From Lachnospiraceae bacterium (GTDB lineage: Bacteria; Bacillota; Clostridia; Lachnospirales; Lachnospiraceae), in the NCBI GenBank assembly GCA_017416465.1, contig JAFQCK010000089.1, positions 1 through 64,000 of the forward strand: a DNA stretch of 64,000 nucleotides, given 5' to 3'. The notes below the pieces were generated by a model that was not told where the DNA came from, made no database searches, and saw nothing but the letters and a program-made list of their open reading frames with translations. This document shows positions 47,875-56,068 of the stretch, piece by piece. Made by a program: the position numbers and the translations under genes. The stretch's first letter is position 1; the number at the start of each line of letters is the position of its first letter.

Positions 47875-48501
47875 ATGTCGAAAATTGATTTAAATGATTT
47901 AAGTAAAATGCAATATGACGTTCTTTCAGAACTTGGTAACATTGGGGCAGGCAACGCAACGACTGCCCTTGCTACTATGGTGAATAGAAAAATTGATATT
48001 GGTGTTCCACATGTAAGGCTAGTGGAGTTTGACCAGATATCTACAATTATTGGTCCTGAAGAAGATGTAAAAGTCGGAATACTAATTATGCTTCATGGTG
48101 ATGTTAAGGGTATGATGATGTTTCTTCTTGATGATAATATTGCAAAAAATCTTATTAATATTCTTATGGGAAGACCGGATGGTTCAGAAGTATTGTTTGA
48201 TGATTTAGAACGTTCTGTAGTTATGGAAATTGGAAATATTATTGCAGGTGCGTATTTGAATTCATTATCTGTTATGACCGGTTTGAATATTGAAGTTTCA
48301 GTACCTTTATTAGATATTGATATGGCTGGGGCTATTTTAAGTGTACCGGCAATTGAATTCGGTAAGATTGGTGATAAAGTATTACTAATTGAAACAGAAT
48401 TTGATGGAGAAGTTGATAAAGCGTATGCAATTAATGGATACTATATTTTAGTACCTGAACTTGAGTCTTATGAAAAGATTCTTGGGTCTTTAGGTGTGTA
48501 A
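47875..48501 (+). CDS. cheC: CheY-P phosphatase CheC
   Basis: A 208-residue CheC with two E-x2-N active sites: LSELGNIGAGNATTAL and MEIGNIIAGAYLNSL. Both Glu and Asn pairs are intact, so activity is expected. CheC is stimulated by CheD and dephosphorylates CheY-P. The ATG at 47875 follows AAGGAAGAG; the GTG at 47866 is the alternative. Located between cheW and cheD. Confidence 0.95.
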   Translation: MSKIDLNDLSKMQYDVLSELGNIGAGNATTALATMVNRKIDIGVPHVRLVEFDQISTIIGPEEDVKVGILIMLHGDVKGMMMFLLDDNIAKNLINILMGRPDGSEVLFDDLERSVVMEIGNIIAGAYLNSLSVMTGLNIEVSVPLLDIDMAGAILSVPAIEFGKIGDKVLLIETEFDGEVDKAYAINGYYILVPELESYEKILGSLGV

Positions 48502-48539
48502 ATTTTCTTAGAATAATACAATTTGTATAGAGGAAAGAC

Positions 48540-49028
48540 ATGGAAGAAGTAATTAAAGTTGGTATGGCAGATATGAACACATGTGAACCTCCTAAGAAAA
48601 TAACTACCTTAGGTCTTGGTTCATGTGTTGGTATCGTATTATATGATGAAAAAACAAAATTATGTGGGATGATACATATTATGCTTCCTGACAGTACTAA
48701 AATTAAAAATAATTCTAACAGAGCTAAATTTGCAGATACGGCGATAGAAGATATGATTATTCAAATGCAACAAAAGGGTACAGACATAAAGAATCTTATT
48801 GCTAAAATAGCAGGCGGAGCTCAAATGTTCTCTTATGGTTCAGGGAACAGTGATTTTGTGCGAGTTGGAGAGAAAAATGTTGAAGCTGTAAAAGAAATAT
48901 TAAATGAGAAAAAAATTAAGATTGTTGCAGAAGATACAGGGCTTAATTATGGACGAACAATTATTTTTAATCCAAATGATGGAAAGCTTACTGTTCGTTC
49001 AGTAGGTAAGGCTGAGTTAATCCTATAG
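48540..49028 (+). CDS. cheD: Receptor glutamine deamidase CheD
   Basis: A 162-residue protein with the catalytic Cys and His (GLGSCVGIVLY and GMIHIMLPDS). CheD deamidates receptor glutamines and binds CheC. SD GAGGAAAG precedes the ATG. Position after cheC is canonical. Confidence 0.96.
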   Translation: MEEVIKVGMADMNTCEPPKKITTLGLGSCVGIVLYDEKTKLCGMIHIMLPDSTKIKNNSNRAKFADTAIEDMIIQMQQKGTDIKNLIAKIAGGAQMFSYGSGNSDFVRVGEKNVEAVKEILNEKKIKIVAEDTGLNYGRTIIFNPNDGKLTVRSVGKAELIL

Positions 49029-49080
49029 AAAGGTATTACAATATCAATAAATAGGATTTCTATAGAAAGGACTTGTGAAT

Positions 49081-49350
49081 ATGAATAGAACAAAATATAT
49101 TCCGTCAATAGTCATGTTAGCTGCAGCATTTGTAGCATGCGTATCTACTATTTATTTTAAATATACAACAAGAGAGATTTTATATATTGTACTAATAATA
49201 AGTGTGTGCTTCTTTGGTTTAGGTCATATTATAAGGATGATTGCAGAGAAATATCTTGTTGTGGAAACTATTGAAGAGATGAAATCGGAGGAGTCAGAGG
49301 AAGAATCTGATAAATCTGAAAGCAAACAGGAAAAAGATGAAAAACAATAA
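49081..49350 (+). CDS. Small two-helix membrane protein in the che region
   Basis: An 89-residue protein (from ATG 49081; an in-frame GTG lies at 49075) with two predicted membrane helices (IPSIVMLAAAFVACVSTIYF and ILYIVLIISVCFFGLGHII) and an acidic, Lys/Glu-rich C-terminal tail. SD AAAGGA precedes. It lies between cheD and the sigma factor, a spot where Clostridia have short uncharacterised genes. No function can be assigned. Confidence 0.7.
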   Translation: MNRTKYIPSIVMLAAAFVACVSTIYFKYTTREILYIVLIISVCFFGLGHIIRMIAEKYLVVETIEEMKSEESEEESDKSESKQEKDEKQ

Positions 49351-49399
49351 ATAGCAAATAAAGTATTTGTTTGTTGTATTTAACCGGAGGGTGAATTAG

Positions 49400-50167
49400 A
49401 TGGATGAAGCTTCAAGAAATAAAATGTGGCAAGATTATATGGCTGGAAAGACAAGCGAAAAGCGAGATAAGATAATTTTAGAATATGCTTCATTGGTAAA
49501 GATAGTTGCAGGACGATTAAGTATTTATCTTGGATATAATGTTGAATATGATGATTTAGTAGGATATGGAATATTTGGGCTTATTGATGCTATTGATAAA
49601 TTTGATTATGGTAAAGGTGTAAAGTTTGAAACTTATGCCAGCTTAAGAATCCGAGGGGCAATCTTAGATCAGATAAGGAAGATGGATTGGATTCCACGTT
49701 CACTCAGACAAAAGCAGCGAAAAATTGATGCAGCCATAACTAAGATTGAAAGTGAGAATGGAAGAACAGCAACTGATGAAGAGGTTGCTAAAGAGATAGG
49801 TATAGAGGTTGACGAATTGCTTACGTGGCAAGGTCAGGCTAAGGTATCAAATATAGTATCTCTTGATGAATTTATAGAGGTATCAGGTGATAAAGAAGTT
49901 GCATTTGTTAAGACAAATTCTTTTGAACAGCCAGAGCATGTTGTTTTAAAAAATGAATTTAAAGAGCAATTAGCAGAGGCAATGGAGTCACTTACAGAAA
50001 AAGAGAAAAAGGTCATTTTATTATATTATTATGAGGAACTTACATTAAAAGAAATTAGTTATATTTTGGAAGTTTCTGAATCAAGAATTTCACAGCTTCA
50101 TACAAAGGCATTACAAAAGATGAAGGTGAAGCTTGGTGGCAATATAGATATAATGATTAATTTATAA
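49400..50167 (+). CDS. sigD: Flagellar sigma factor SigD/FliA
   Basis: A 255-residue sigma-28 family protein. Region 2 is DDLVGYGIFGLIDAIDKFD and FETYASLRIRGAILDQIRK, region 3 RTATDEEVAKEIG and region 4 LTEKEKKVILLYYYEEL plus a HTH (LKEISYILEVSESRISQLH). It drives late flagellar genes such as flagellin, which are outside the window. Its place near the end of the fla/che operon matches B. subtilis, where distance from the promoter limits its expression. Confidence 0.97.
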   Translation: MDEASRNKMWQDYMAGKTSEKRDKIILEYASLVKIVAGRLSIYLGYNVEYDDLVGYGIFGLIDAIDKFDYGKGVKFETYASLRIRGAILDQIRKMDWIPRSLRQKQRKIDAAITKIESENGRTATDEEVAKEIGIEVDELLTWQGQAKVSNIVSLDEFIEVSGDKEVAFVKTNSFEQPEHVVLKNEFKEQLAEAMESLTEKEKKVILLYYYEELTLKEISYILEVSESRISQLHTKALQKMKVKLGGNIDIMINL

Positions 50168-50182
50168 AAGGTGGGATGAGAT

Positions 50183-51772
50183 ATGAATGGATATTTCCAA
50201 ATAATAAATGAAAATGATAAAACATATTTAAAGTTATATCCCGCAACAGATAATGGAAAAAAAATCGAACTTGCTGATATAATTGAGTATTTTGAATTGA
50301 TTGGTTTAAAAGACTATGATTTGATTGATGTGAACAAGAATCTTGAAAATCTTAGTGAAGAAAAGCAAATCAAAATAAAGCATAAGGCAGGTTATCCTAT
50401 TAATGAGTTTATGGCAGTCAAATTATCAGATGATAAAATGACTGCATTTGTTAAATTTTATCCACCTAGTAATGATGGTAAAAAAATTGATATAGATGAA
50501 ATGAAAAGCGATTTAAGTATTGCTAAGGTTTCATATGGTTTGAATTATGATATATTAGAAGAACATCTTAATAATCCTGTGTTTTGTACAGATATTGTAA
50601 TTGCAAAAGGAAAAGATGTTGTTCAGGGAAAAGATGCTTATGTAGAGTATATGTTTAATGCTGATAGAAAAGCTAAACCAAGACGTAAGGAAGATGGTTC
50701 GGTTGATTTTCATCAGTTGGATAATATTAATCATATATGCAAAGGTGATTTGCTTGCGGTATTACATCCGGCTTATTTTGGTGAAAATGGTAGGAATGTG
50801 TTGGATGAGGTTATTAAGCCGGCAAGCGTTTCTCAAAAGTTTTTAAAATATGGTAAAAAGATAGATATATCTGAAGATAAATTACAAATTTTTTCTCAGG
50901 TAGATGGTCATGTTAGTTTACATGGTGAACAAGTATTTGTATCGGATGTATATGATGTTCCGGCAGATGTTGATAATTCAACTGGAGATATTCAATATGA
51001 AGGCAATGTTTTGGTTCATGGTAGTGTAAGAACCGGATTTAAAATAAAAGCTTCGGGCAATGTTGAAGTTCTTGGAAGTGTTGAAGGTGCGGAGATAGTT
51101 GCAGGCGGAGATATAATTCTTCATCATGGTATACAGGGAATGGGAAAAGGATTGGTTGTAGCAAAAGGAAATATTGTTGCAAAATTTATTGAAAGTTCTA
51201 AAGTATTTGCTAATGGATATATTGAAGCGGAAGCAATAATTCAGAGTCATGTATCTGCTACCGAAGAGATTACAATCAATGGTTCGAAAGGACATGTTAT
51301 AGGTGGACATATTCGTTCAACTAAGATGATAAAAGCAAAGAATATTGGGTCAGGAATGGGAATAGCTACTATCGTTGAAGTTGGTTTTGACCCAAGTATT
51401 CAGGATGATATTAATAAAAAGAAAGAATTTGTTCAGGAAAAAACAGAAGAAGTAAAAAAATATTCACAGATGGTTGAAGTATTAAGTAAAAAGCTTAAAA
51501 ATGGAACAATTACTGAGGATCAGAAGATTAATTATAAGAATCATCTTGAGAAAATTAAAACGTTAAAGCTGGAGATTGCAAAAACTCAAGAAGAATATGA
51601 GACAAAAGTTGCAAGTTTACTTAATAATGATTCGGCTTGCGTAAAAGTTGAAAGAACTATTCATTCAGGAGTACAGTTAATTATTTCAGGAGAACATTTA
51701 AATCTTCAAAGAGACGATAATTACTGTAAATATGTCAAAAAAAATGGTATGGTAGTTAGTCTTCCATTATAA
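50183..51772 (+). CDS. FapA family / DUF342 protein
   Basis: A 529-residue protein with an N-terminal DUF342-type region and a central repetitive beta-helix (GNVLVHGSVRTGFKIKASGN, then VEGAEIVAGGDIILHHG), then a C-terminal coiled coil (about 410-485). FapA-like proteins are common next to sigD in Firmicutes. A role in flagellar assembly or cell-envelope polymerisation is suspected but not settled. It begins 15 bases after sigD with SD AAAGGTGGGA. Confidence 0.88.
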   Translation: MNGYFQIINENDKTYLKLYPATDNGKKIELADIIEYFELIGLKDYDLIDVNKNLENLSEEKQIKIKHKAGYPINEFMAVKLSDDKMTAFVKFYPPSNDGKKIDIDEMKSDLSIAKVSYGLNYDILEEHLNNPVFCTDIVIAKGKDVVQGKDAYVEYMFNADRKAKPRRKEDGSVDFHQLDNINHICKGDLLAVLHPAYFGENGRNVLDEVIKPASVSQKFLKYGKKIDISEDKLQIFSQVDGHVSLHGEQVFVSDVYDVPADVDNSTGDIQYEGNVLVHGSVRTGFKIKASGNVEVLGSVEGAEIVAGGDIILHHGIQGMGKGLVVAKGNIVAKFIESSKVFANGYIEAEAIIQSHVSATEEITINGSKGHVIGGHIRSTKMIKAKNIGSGMGIATIVEVGFDPSIQDDINKKKEFVQEKTEEVKKYSQMVEVLSKKLKNGTITEDQKINYKNHLEKIKTLKLEIAKTQEEYETKVASLLNNDSACVKVERTIHSGVQLIISGEHLNLQRDDNYCKYVKKNGMVVSLPL

Positions 51773-51801
51773 TTAAGGTTTTTATTGAACTGATTAAATG
51801 T

Positions 51802-51851
51802 AACTGTTTAGAGCAAACGAATAGTGTTTTCGAGCCTGGCTCTGAACAGTT
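51802..51851 (+). terminator. Hairpin between FapA-like gene and the Lys-rich gene
   Basis: AACTGTTTAGAGC pairs with GCTCTGAACAGTT (13 pairs, one G-U) around a 24-base loop. Only ATAATTATTTT follows, so termination would be partial. Confidence 0.55.
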
Positions 51852-51884
51852 ATAATTATTTTGAAATGGAATGGAGGAATTAAA

Positions 51885-52196
51885 ATGGTTAATCCGATTG
51901 TATTTTCAGGTATGGTTCAAAGGACACAAGATATTTCAACAATAAAGCAAAATGAGAATGCCAAACCGCAATTTGAACAGGTTTTTGTTCAACAAAAGAA
52001 TCAAAAAGATGTTGTTTTAAAGCATGAGAGTGTAATAAAGAAAGATAACGCGGATAAAGAACAAAAAAAGTTTGATGCAAAAGAAAAAGGGAATGGGGAA
52101 TATTTTGCTAATAATAAAAAGGGAAAACAAAATCAAAAAGATGTTGGAAAAGTTATAAAGAAAGATAATAAAGGCTCGTTTGATGTTTCGGTTTAA
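51885..52196 (+). CDS. Small Lys/Asn-rich protein of unknown function
   Basis: A 103-residue basic, low-complexity protein (about a quarter Lys) starting at ATG 51885 after GGAGGAAT. It starts MVNPIVFSGMVQRTQD, which is the only ordered-looking stretch. It lacks a signal peptide and membrane segment. Similar low-complexity proteins occur near the end of clostridial fla/che operons. Function unknown. Confidence 0.65.
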   Translation: MVNPIVFSGMVQRTQDISTIKQNENAKPQFEQVFVQQKNQKDVVLKHESVIKKDNADKEQKKFDAKEKGNGEYFANNKKGKQNQKDVGKVIKKDNKGSFDVSV

Positions 52197-52221
52197 ACAT
52201 TATACGTGAAAAGAGGTAGTT

Positions 52222-52962
52222 ATGTCAGGAATAGAAATATTTCTAATTGTTGTAGGTATGATAGCTATAGCAATAAGTTTTTTTGATGTTAAAATATTTG
52301 AGAATAAAGAAGAAGTAAATAATTTTGAAAGTAAACTTAATGATGAAATTCTTGAGCAGAAAGTAAGTGAAGCTATTGATGGAATTATCGACAGAAAGGT
52401 TGAATCAACAGAAGTAAAGATTGAGAAGATTTTAAATGAAAAGATAATGACCGTTGGAGAATATTCGGAAAATGTAATATCTGAAATTGACAAAAATCAT
52501 AACGAAGTTATGTTTTTATATGGAATGCTTAATGATAAGGAAAAAGAAGTTAAGAATACTTTGATTGATATAGAAAATATAAAAAAGAGTATTAAAAAAA
52601 TAGAAGTTGAAAAAGATAATGCGACAACTGAAAATTCTGAATTGATTAAAGAAGAAACTATTGTTAATAGAGCAGAAGTGACAAATAAACAAAATGTTAG
52701 AAATACAGCGAAACAGAATTTAGAAAAAAACAAATCAGGAAAAAGCATTACAAATAATAAAAATAATAAGACTAAGAATAATTCATCGTCCAAATCAGAT
52801 AAATCGAATGTGTCGGTAAAGAATGATTCAAAAAAGAACAATAATGAAAAAATACTTGAATTATACAAGCAGGGAAAAGAACCGATGGATATTGCTAAAG
52901 AATTAAAGCTTGGCATTGGTGAAGTAAGACTTGTAATTGATTTATTTAAAAACAGAACATAA
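52222..52962 (+). CDS. SwrB-like / DUF6115 membrane protein
   Basis: A 246-residue protein with an N-terminal membrane helix (GIEIFLIVVGMIAIAISFF), a long charged coiled coil and Lys/Asn/Ser-rich linker, and a C-terminal HTH-like helix pair (ILELYKQGKEPMDIAKELKL then GIGEVRLVIDLF). That architecture matches DUF6115 proteins and B. subtilis SwrB, which lies just before rpsB and promotes FliP-dependent export assembly. Identification is by topology, C-terminal motif and position. Confidence 0.72.
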   Translation: MSGIEIFLIVVGMIAIAISFFDVKIFENKEEVNNFESKLNDEILEQKVSEAIDGIIDRKVESTEVKIEKILNEKIMTVGEYSENVISEIDKNHNEVMFLYGMLNDKEKEVKNTLIDIENIKKSIKKIEVEKDNATTENSELIKEETIVNRAEVTNKQNVRNTAKQNLEKNKSGKSITNNKNNKTKNNSSSKSDKSNVSVKNDSKKNNNEKILELYKQGKEPMDIAKELKLGIGEVRLVIDLFKNRT

Positions 52963-53005
52963 TAAATTAAATTTAGATAAAGGTTTGAAAGGCTTGGGAT
53001 AAGTA

Positions 53006-53584
53006 ATGAAATATAAGTATTTCTTAAGAGGCTTTGGATTTGGAATATTATTTGCAACACTAATTTTAATGTGTGCATTAGCTATAAAAGAAAATATGCC
53101 TCAAAACAATAGTTCAAAAAAAGATGTTTTGTCATCGGAAGTAAAAGAGAATGAAAAAGATTCTGATACAAGTAAACAGGAAGAAACATCGACTAAAGAA
53201 GAAACAACTAGTAAGGAAGAAGAAACAACTAGTAAGGAAGAAGAAACATCATCAGATGAAGTTGAATCAACAAGTAAAGAAGAAATAACTTCAGATGAAG
53301 TTGAAACGACAAGCAAGGAAGAAGAGAGTAGTAGCGAATCAGATAGTGATATTTCTGAAGAAACTTCAAGTGTGGAAATGGTTGTATTTACATTAAGTGG
53401 TGGAATGTCTTCTAATCAGGTTGCACAGGCACTTAAAGATTTAGGAGTGGTTGATAGTGCGTCAGAGTTTAATAGTTATATGGAAAAGAGTGGGATTGCC
53501 AAAAGATTGAGAATCGGAGTATACCAGATTCCTAAAAATGCAACTTATAGTGAAATTGGAAATATTCTTGTAAAGAAAAATTAG
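53006..53584 (+). CDS. Membrane protein with Ser/Thr/Glu repeats and MltG-N-like domain
   Basis: A 192-residue protein with an N-terminal membrane helix (LRGFGFGILFATLILMCALA), a 70-residue linker of repeated TSKEEE and SDEVE motifs, and a C-terminal segment (FTLSGGMSSNQVAQALKDLG, then RIGVYQIPKN) resembling the LysM-like N-terminal part of MltG/YceG transglycosylases. The catalytic domain of MltG is absent, so it is not an enzyme. Lies between the SwrB-like gene and the rpsB promoter. Function unknown; cell-wall association is inferred. Confidence 0.72.
   Translation: MKYKYFLRGFGFGILFATLILMCALAIKENMPQNNSSKKDVLSSEVKENEKDSDTSKQEETSTKEETTSKEEETTSKEEETSSDEVESTSKEEITSDEVETTSKEEESSSESDSDISEETSSVEMVVFTLSGGMSSNQVAQALKDLGVVDSASEFNSYMEKSGIAKRLRIGVYQIPKNATYSEIGNILVKKN
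53203..53330 (+). repeat. Coding repeats (Ser/Thr/Glu) in the linker of the 53006 gene
   Basis: AACTAGTAAGGAAGAAGAAA occurs twice in tandem and TCAGATGAAGTTGAA twice further on. Such coding repeats can change length by slippage, altering the linker between membrane helix and C-terminal domain. Confidence 0.7.
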
Positions 53585-53604
53585 TAAAAAATATAATAAA
53601 ATTA

Positions 53605-53633
53605 TTGAAATCAGCATAATTGTGTGGTAAAAT
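53605..53633 (+). promoter_or_regulatory. rpsB promoter
   Basis: TTGAAA-17-TAAAAT with TGTGG just before the -10. It lies about 130 bases upstream of rpsB and immediately after the previous gene. Confidence 0.65.
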
Positions 53634-53658
53634 ATCAACGCTGTGTCGAAAAAGAGTT

Positions 53659-53697
53659 GGCACAAATAGCACATATGCTGATTTTTGTATTGGTGCC
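53659..53697 (+). promoter_or_regulatory. Structured rpsB leader hairpin
   Basis: GGCAC pairs with GTGCC, enclosing an inner AGCA-CATA-TGCT stem and ACAAAT / ATTTTTGT pairing. The ~120-base leader between promoter and rpsB is long enough for an autoregulatory S2-binding structure. No known leader family could be confirmed by eye. Confidence 0.4.
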
Positions 53698-53760
53698 CAT
53701 GCTCGGGGTGATACAAAAAAATGACGTATATGAAAGAATATAACCAATGGAGGTAGAAAA

Positions 53761-54501
53761 ATGAGCGTTATTTCAATGAAACAGTTATTAGAAGCAGGTG
53801 TACATTTCGGACACCAGACAAGAAGATGGAATCCTAAGATGGCTCCATACATCTACACAGAGAGAAATGGTATCTACATCATCGACTTACAGAAGTCTGT
53901 AGGAAAAGTTGATGAAGCTTACAAAGCAATCGCTGATATCGCAGCTGATGGTGGTACAATTCTTTTTGTAGGTACAAAGAAACAGGCTCAGGATGCAATC
54001 AAGACAGAAGCTGAAAGATGTGGTATGTACTATGTTAACGAAAGATGGTTAGGTGGTATGCTCACAAACTTCAAGACAATCCAGAGCAGAATAGAAAGAT
54101 TAAAAGCTATCGAAGCTATGGCTGAAGACGGAACATTTGATGTTCTTCCTAAGAAAGAAGTTATTGAGATTAAGAAAGAATGGGAAAAACTTGAGAAGAA
54201 CCTTGGCGGTATCAAAGAAATGAAGAAGATCCCTGATGCAATTTTCGTAGTAGACCCTAAGAAAGAAAGAATCTGTATTCAGGAAGCACATTCACTTGGT
54301 ATTCCACTTATCGGTATTGCAGATACAAACTGTGATCCGGAAGAACTTGATTATGTAATCCCAGGTAATGATGATGCTATCAGAGCAGTTAAATTAATCG
54401 TTTCTAAGATGGCAGATGCTGTTATCGAAGCTAATCAGGGTGAAGAAGCTGTTGCAACAGAGGCTGAAGTAGAAGTTGCTGAAGAAACAGTAGAAGCATA
54501 A
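53761..54501 (+). CDS. rpsB: 30S ribosomal protein S2
   Basis: A 246-residue protein starting [20 protein letters not shown], the S2 hallmark, with [20 protein letters not shown] and [20 protein letters not shown]. Codon use shifts to ATC, AAG, GGT and other preferred codons compared with the neighbouring flagellar genes, as expected for a highly expressed gene. SD TGGAGG. Followed by tsf after an attenuator-like hairpin. Confidence 0.99.
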   Translation: MSVISMKQLLEAGVHFGHQTRRWNPKMAPYIYTERNGIYIIDLQKSVGKVDEAYKAIADIAADGGTILFVGTKKQAQDAIKTEAERCGMYYVNERWLGGMLTNFKTIQSRIERLKAIEAMAEDGTFDVLPKKEVIEIKKEWEKLEKNLGGIKEMKKIPDAIFVVDPKKERICIQEAHSLGIPLIGIADTNCDPEELDYVIPGNDDAIRAVKLIVSKMADAVIEANQGEEAVATEAEVEVAEETVEA

Positions 54502-54532
54502 TTTGGATATTATTGAATTTATTATATAATTG

Positions 54533-54575
54533 TTCAGAGTCAATTTTATTGGCTCTGAATAGTTTCATTTTTAAT
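54533..54575 (+). terminator. Attenuator-like hairpin between rpsB and tsf
   Basis: TTCAGAGTCAAT pairs with ATTGGCTCTGAA (12 pairs, one G-U) across a 3-base loop, followed by AGTTTCATTTTTAAT. It would partly uncouple tsf from rpsB. Confidence 0.68.
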
Positions 54576-54596
54576 ATATTTTAGGAGGTCAATGTA

Positions 54597-55697
54597 ATGG
54601 AAATTACAGCAAAGATGGTAAAAGAGCTTAGAGAAATGACTGGTGCAGGTGTTATGGCTTGTAAGAACGCACTTGTTGAAACAGAAGGTGATTTCGATAA
54701 AGCTATTGAAGTTTTAAGAAAAAAAGGTGAAGCTACAGCAGTTAAGAAAGCAGGAAGAATTGCGGCAGAAGGTACAGTTCTTGCAGTTGTAGAAGGAAAT
54801 AAAGCAGCAATCGTAGAAGTTAACTCAGAAACAGACTTCGTAGCTAAGAATGATAAGTTCAGAACATTCGTAGCTAATATCGCTGATCAGATTATTGCAT
54901 CTGATGCAACAAGCGTAGAAGCTTTATCAGAAGAGAAGTTTGTAAAAGATGAGTCTAAGACAGTTAAAGAAGAATTAGTAAGCCAGATTGCAGTAATCGG
55001 AGAAAACCTTACAATCAGAAGATTTACAAAAATCAATACTGATGGTGTAGTTGTTCCATATATTCATGCAGGTGGAAGAATCGGTGTATTAGTAGAAGCT
55101 AATGCTGAAGCTAATGATGATGTTAATGAAGCTCTTAAGAACATTGCTATGCAGATTGCAGCTCTTAATCCAAAGTATACAAGCAGAGATGAAATCTCAG
55201 CAGACGAGCTTGCTAAATTAAGAGAGATTACAATTGATAGCGCATTAAATGATACATTTACACTTCCAATGCCAGTATTAAAAGGATTACTTGAAAAAGC
55301 AGTTAATGATAAAGTATGGTCAGATGAAGATATCGCTATCTATGAAGAGAAGAAAGATAATATGAAATATTTACCAAACTTCCTTTCAAAAGAAGCAAAG
55401 GCTTCATTAGCAGAACTTGCTTTAGCTGACAAAGCAACTATCGTAGAAAACAAAATCTTTACAGGTCTTGTTGATGGACGTGTTGCTAAACAGCTTAAAG
55501 AAATCTGCTTATTAGACCAGACTTATGTTAAGGCTGAAGATGGAAAACAGTCAGTTGCACAGTACATTGCCCAGGTTGCTAAGGCTACAGGTTCAGACAT
55601 TACTCTTAAAGGATTTGTTCGTTACGAAACAGGCGAAGGAATCGAGAAGAAGTCTGAAGATTTCGCAGCTGAAGTTGCAAAACAGATGGGAATGTAA
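54597..55697 (+). CDS. tsf: Elongation factor Ts, with extra insertion
   Basis: Starts MEITAKMVKELREMTGAGVM, continues with the UBA-like and core domains (VNSETDFVAKN, the TDFV motif) and ends VRYETGEGIEKKSEDFAAEV. At 366 residues it is longer than many Firmicute EF-Ts (about 290-310). The extra ~60 residues lie around positions 215-280 (between RDEISADELAK and GRVAKQLKEICLLDQ). EF-Ts recycles EF-Tu by nucleotide exchange. SD TAGGAGGT. A strong terminator follows. Confidence 0.97.
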   Translation: MEITAKMVKELREMTGAGVMACKNALVETEGDFDKAIEVLRKKGEATAVKKAGRIAAEGTVLAVVEGNKAAIVEVNSETDFVAKNDKFRTFVANIADQIIASDATSVEALSEEKFVKDESKTVKEELVSQIAVIGENLTIRRFTKINTDGVVVPYIHAGGRIGVLVEANAEANDDVNEALKNIAMQIAALNPKYTSRDEISADELAKLREITIDSALNDTFTLPMPVLKGLLEKAVNDKVWSDEDIAIYEEKKDNMKYLPNFLSKEAKASLAELALADKATIVENKIFTGLVDGRVAKQLKEICLLDQTYVKAEDGKQSVAQYIAQVAKATGSDITLKGFVRYETGEGIEKKSEDFAAEVAKQMGM

Positions 55698-55731
55698 TCC
55701 TAAAATCAATATTTAAATAAGTTGGTTGTTA

Positions 55732-55776
55732 AACCCCTTAAAACTCGTTATGTTAGCGGTTTTAAGGGGTTTTCTT
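55732..55776 (+). terminator. Strong intrinsic terminator after tsf
   Basis: AACCCCTTAAAAC pairs perfectly with GTTTTAAGGGGTT (13 bp), followed by TTCTTT. It ends the conserved core block. Confidence 0.9.
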
Positions 55777-55831
55777 TATCTAAAATTTAATTCCATATAA
55801 TATCATAAAATATCATAACTTATCACTAAAA

Positions 55832-55878
55832 TTGGGACCAGATTGGGACAATGCGTTGGGACTAAAATATAGTCCCAA
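55832..55878 (+). repeat. TTGGGAC repeats, possible att or recombinase arm sites
   Basis: TTGGGAC occurs at 55832, 55843 and 55856. The last copy forms a perfect inverted repeat TTGGGACT-AAAATAT-AGTCCCAA (55856-55878). Spacings are 11 and 13 bases. They lie just downstream of the tsf terminator. Confidence 0.6.
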
Positions 55879-55991
55879 ATTCTTGAATATGAAAAAAATA
55901 TTATATGGTTGGTGGAATGAGATTGGAGGTCAGAGGTAATAAGAAATTCAATAGTTGTAATGTATACAGTACAGTTTTATAAGTGTTATTG

Positions 55992-56020
55992 TTGTACATT
56001 TAGTTTCCATATGTTACTAT
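55992..56020 (+). promoter_or_regulatory. Possible promoter before the small island gene
   Basis: TTGTAC-17-TACTAT, with the SD GAGGAA about 35 bases downstream. Only four of six bases match at each element. Confidence 0.3.
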
Positions 56021-56068
56021 ATGTAATAGAGTTGGTATCATATTTAACAAAAATGAGGAATGTCAATT

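Larger units (their letters stand above)
55777..56068 (+). other. Gene-free junction between core genome and accessory island
   Basis: Between the tsf terminator and the first island gene there is no supported gene. It holds two TATCATA direct repeats (55801 and 55811), three TTGGGAC direct repeats, one inverted GTCCCAA, and a weak promoter at 55992-56020. Read on the minus strand, parts resemble the last residues of a tyrosine recombinase (NLVPILV followed by a stop some codons later), suggesting a decayed integrase 3' end or attachment region. This is inference. Confidence 0.5.

Noticed and set aside
49021-49070. CTATAGAAAGG direct repeats around the end of cheD as a mobile-element scar
   Set aside because: Both copies contain SD-like AAAGG sequence and there is no inverted terminal repeat or transposase; too short to support.
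52497-53078. A 193-codon minus-strand open frame opposite the SwrB-like gene
   Set aside because: It mirrors Lys/Asn/Ser-rich coding DNA on the + strand, has no SD or recognisable domain, and the + strand gene has clear topology and context.
55832-55878. TTGGGAC copies as a CRISPR array
   Set aside because: Repeats are only seven bases with 4-6 bases between them, there are three copies and no cas genes nearby.
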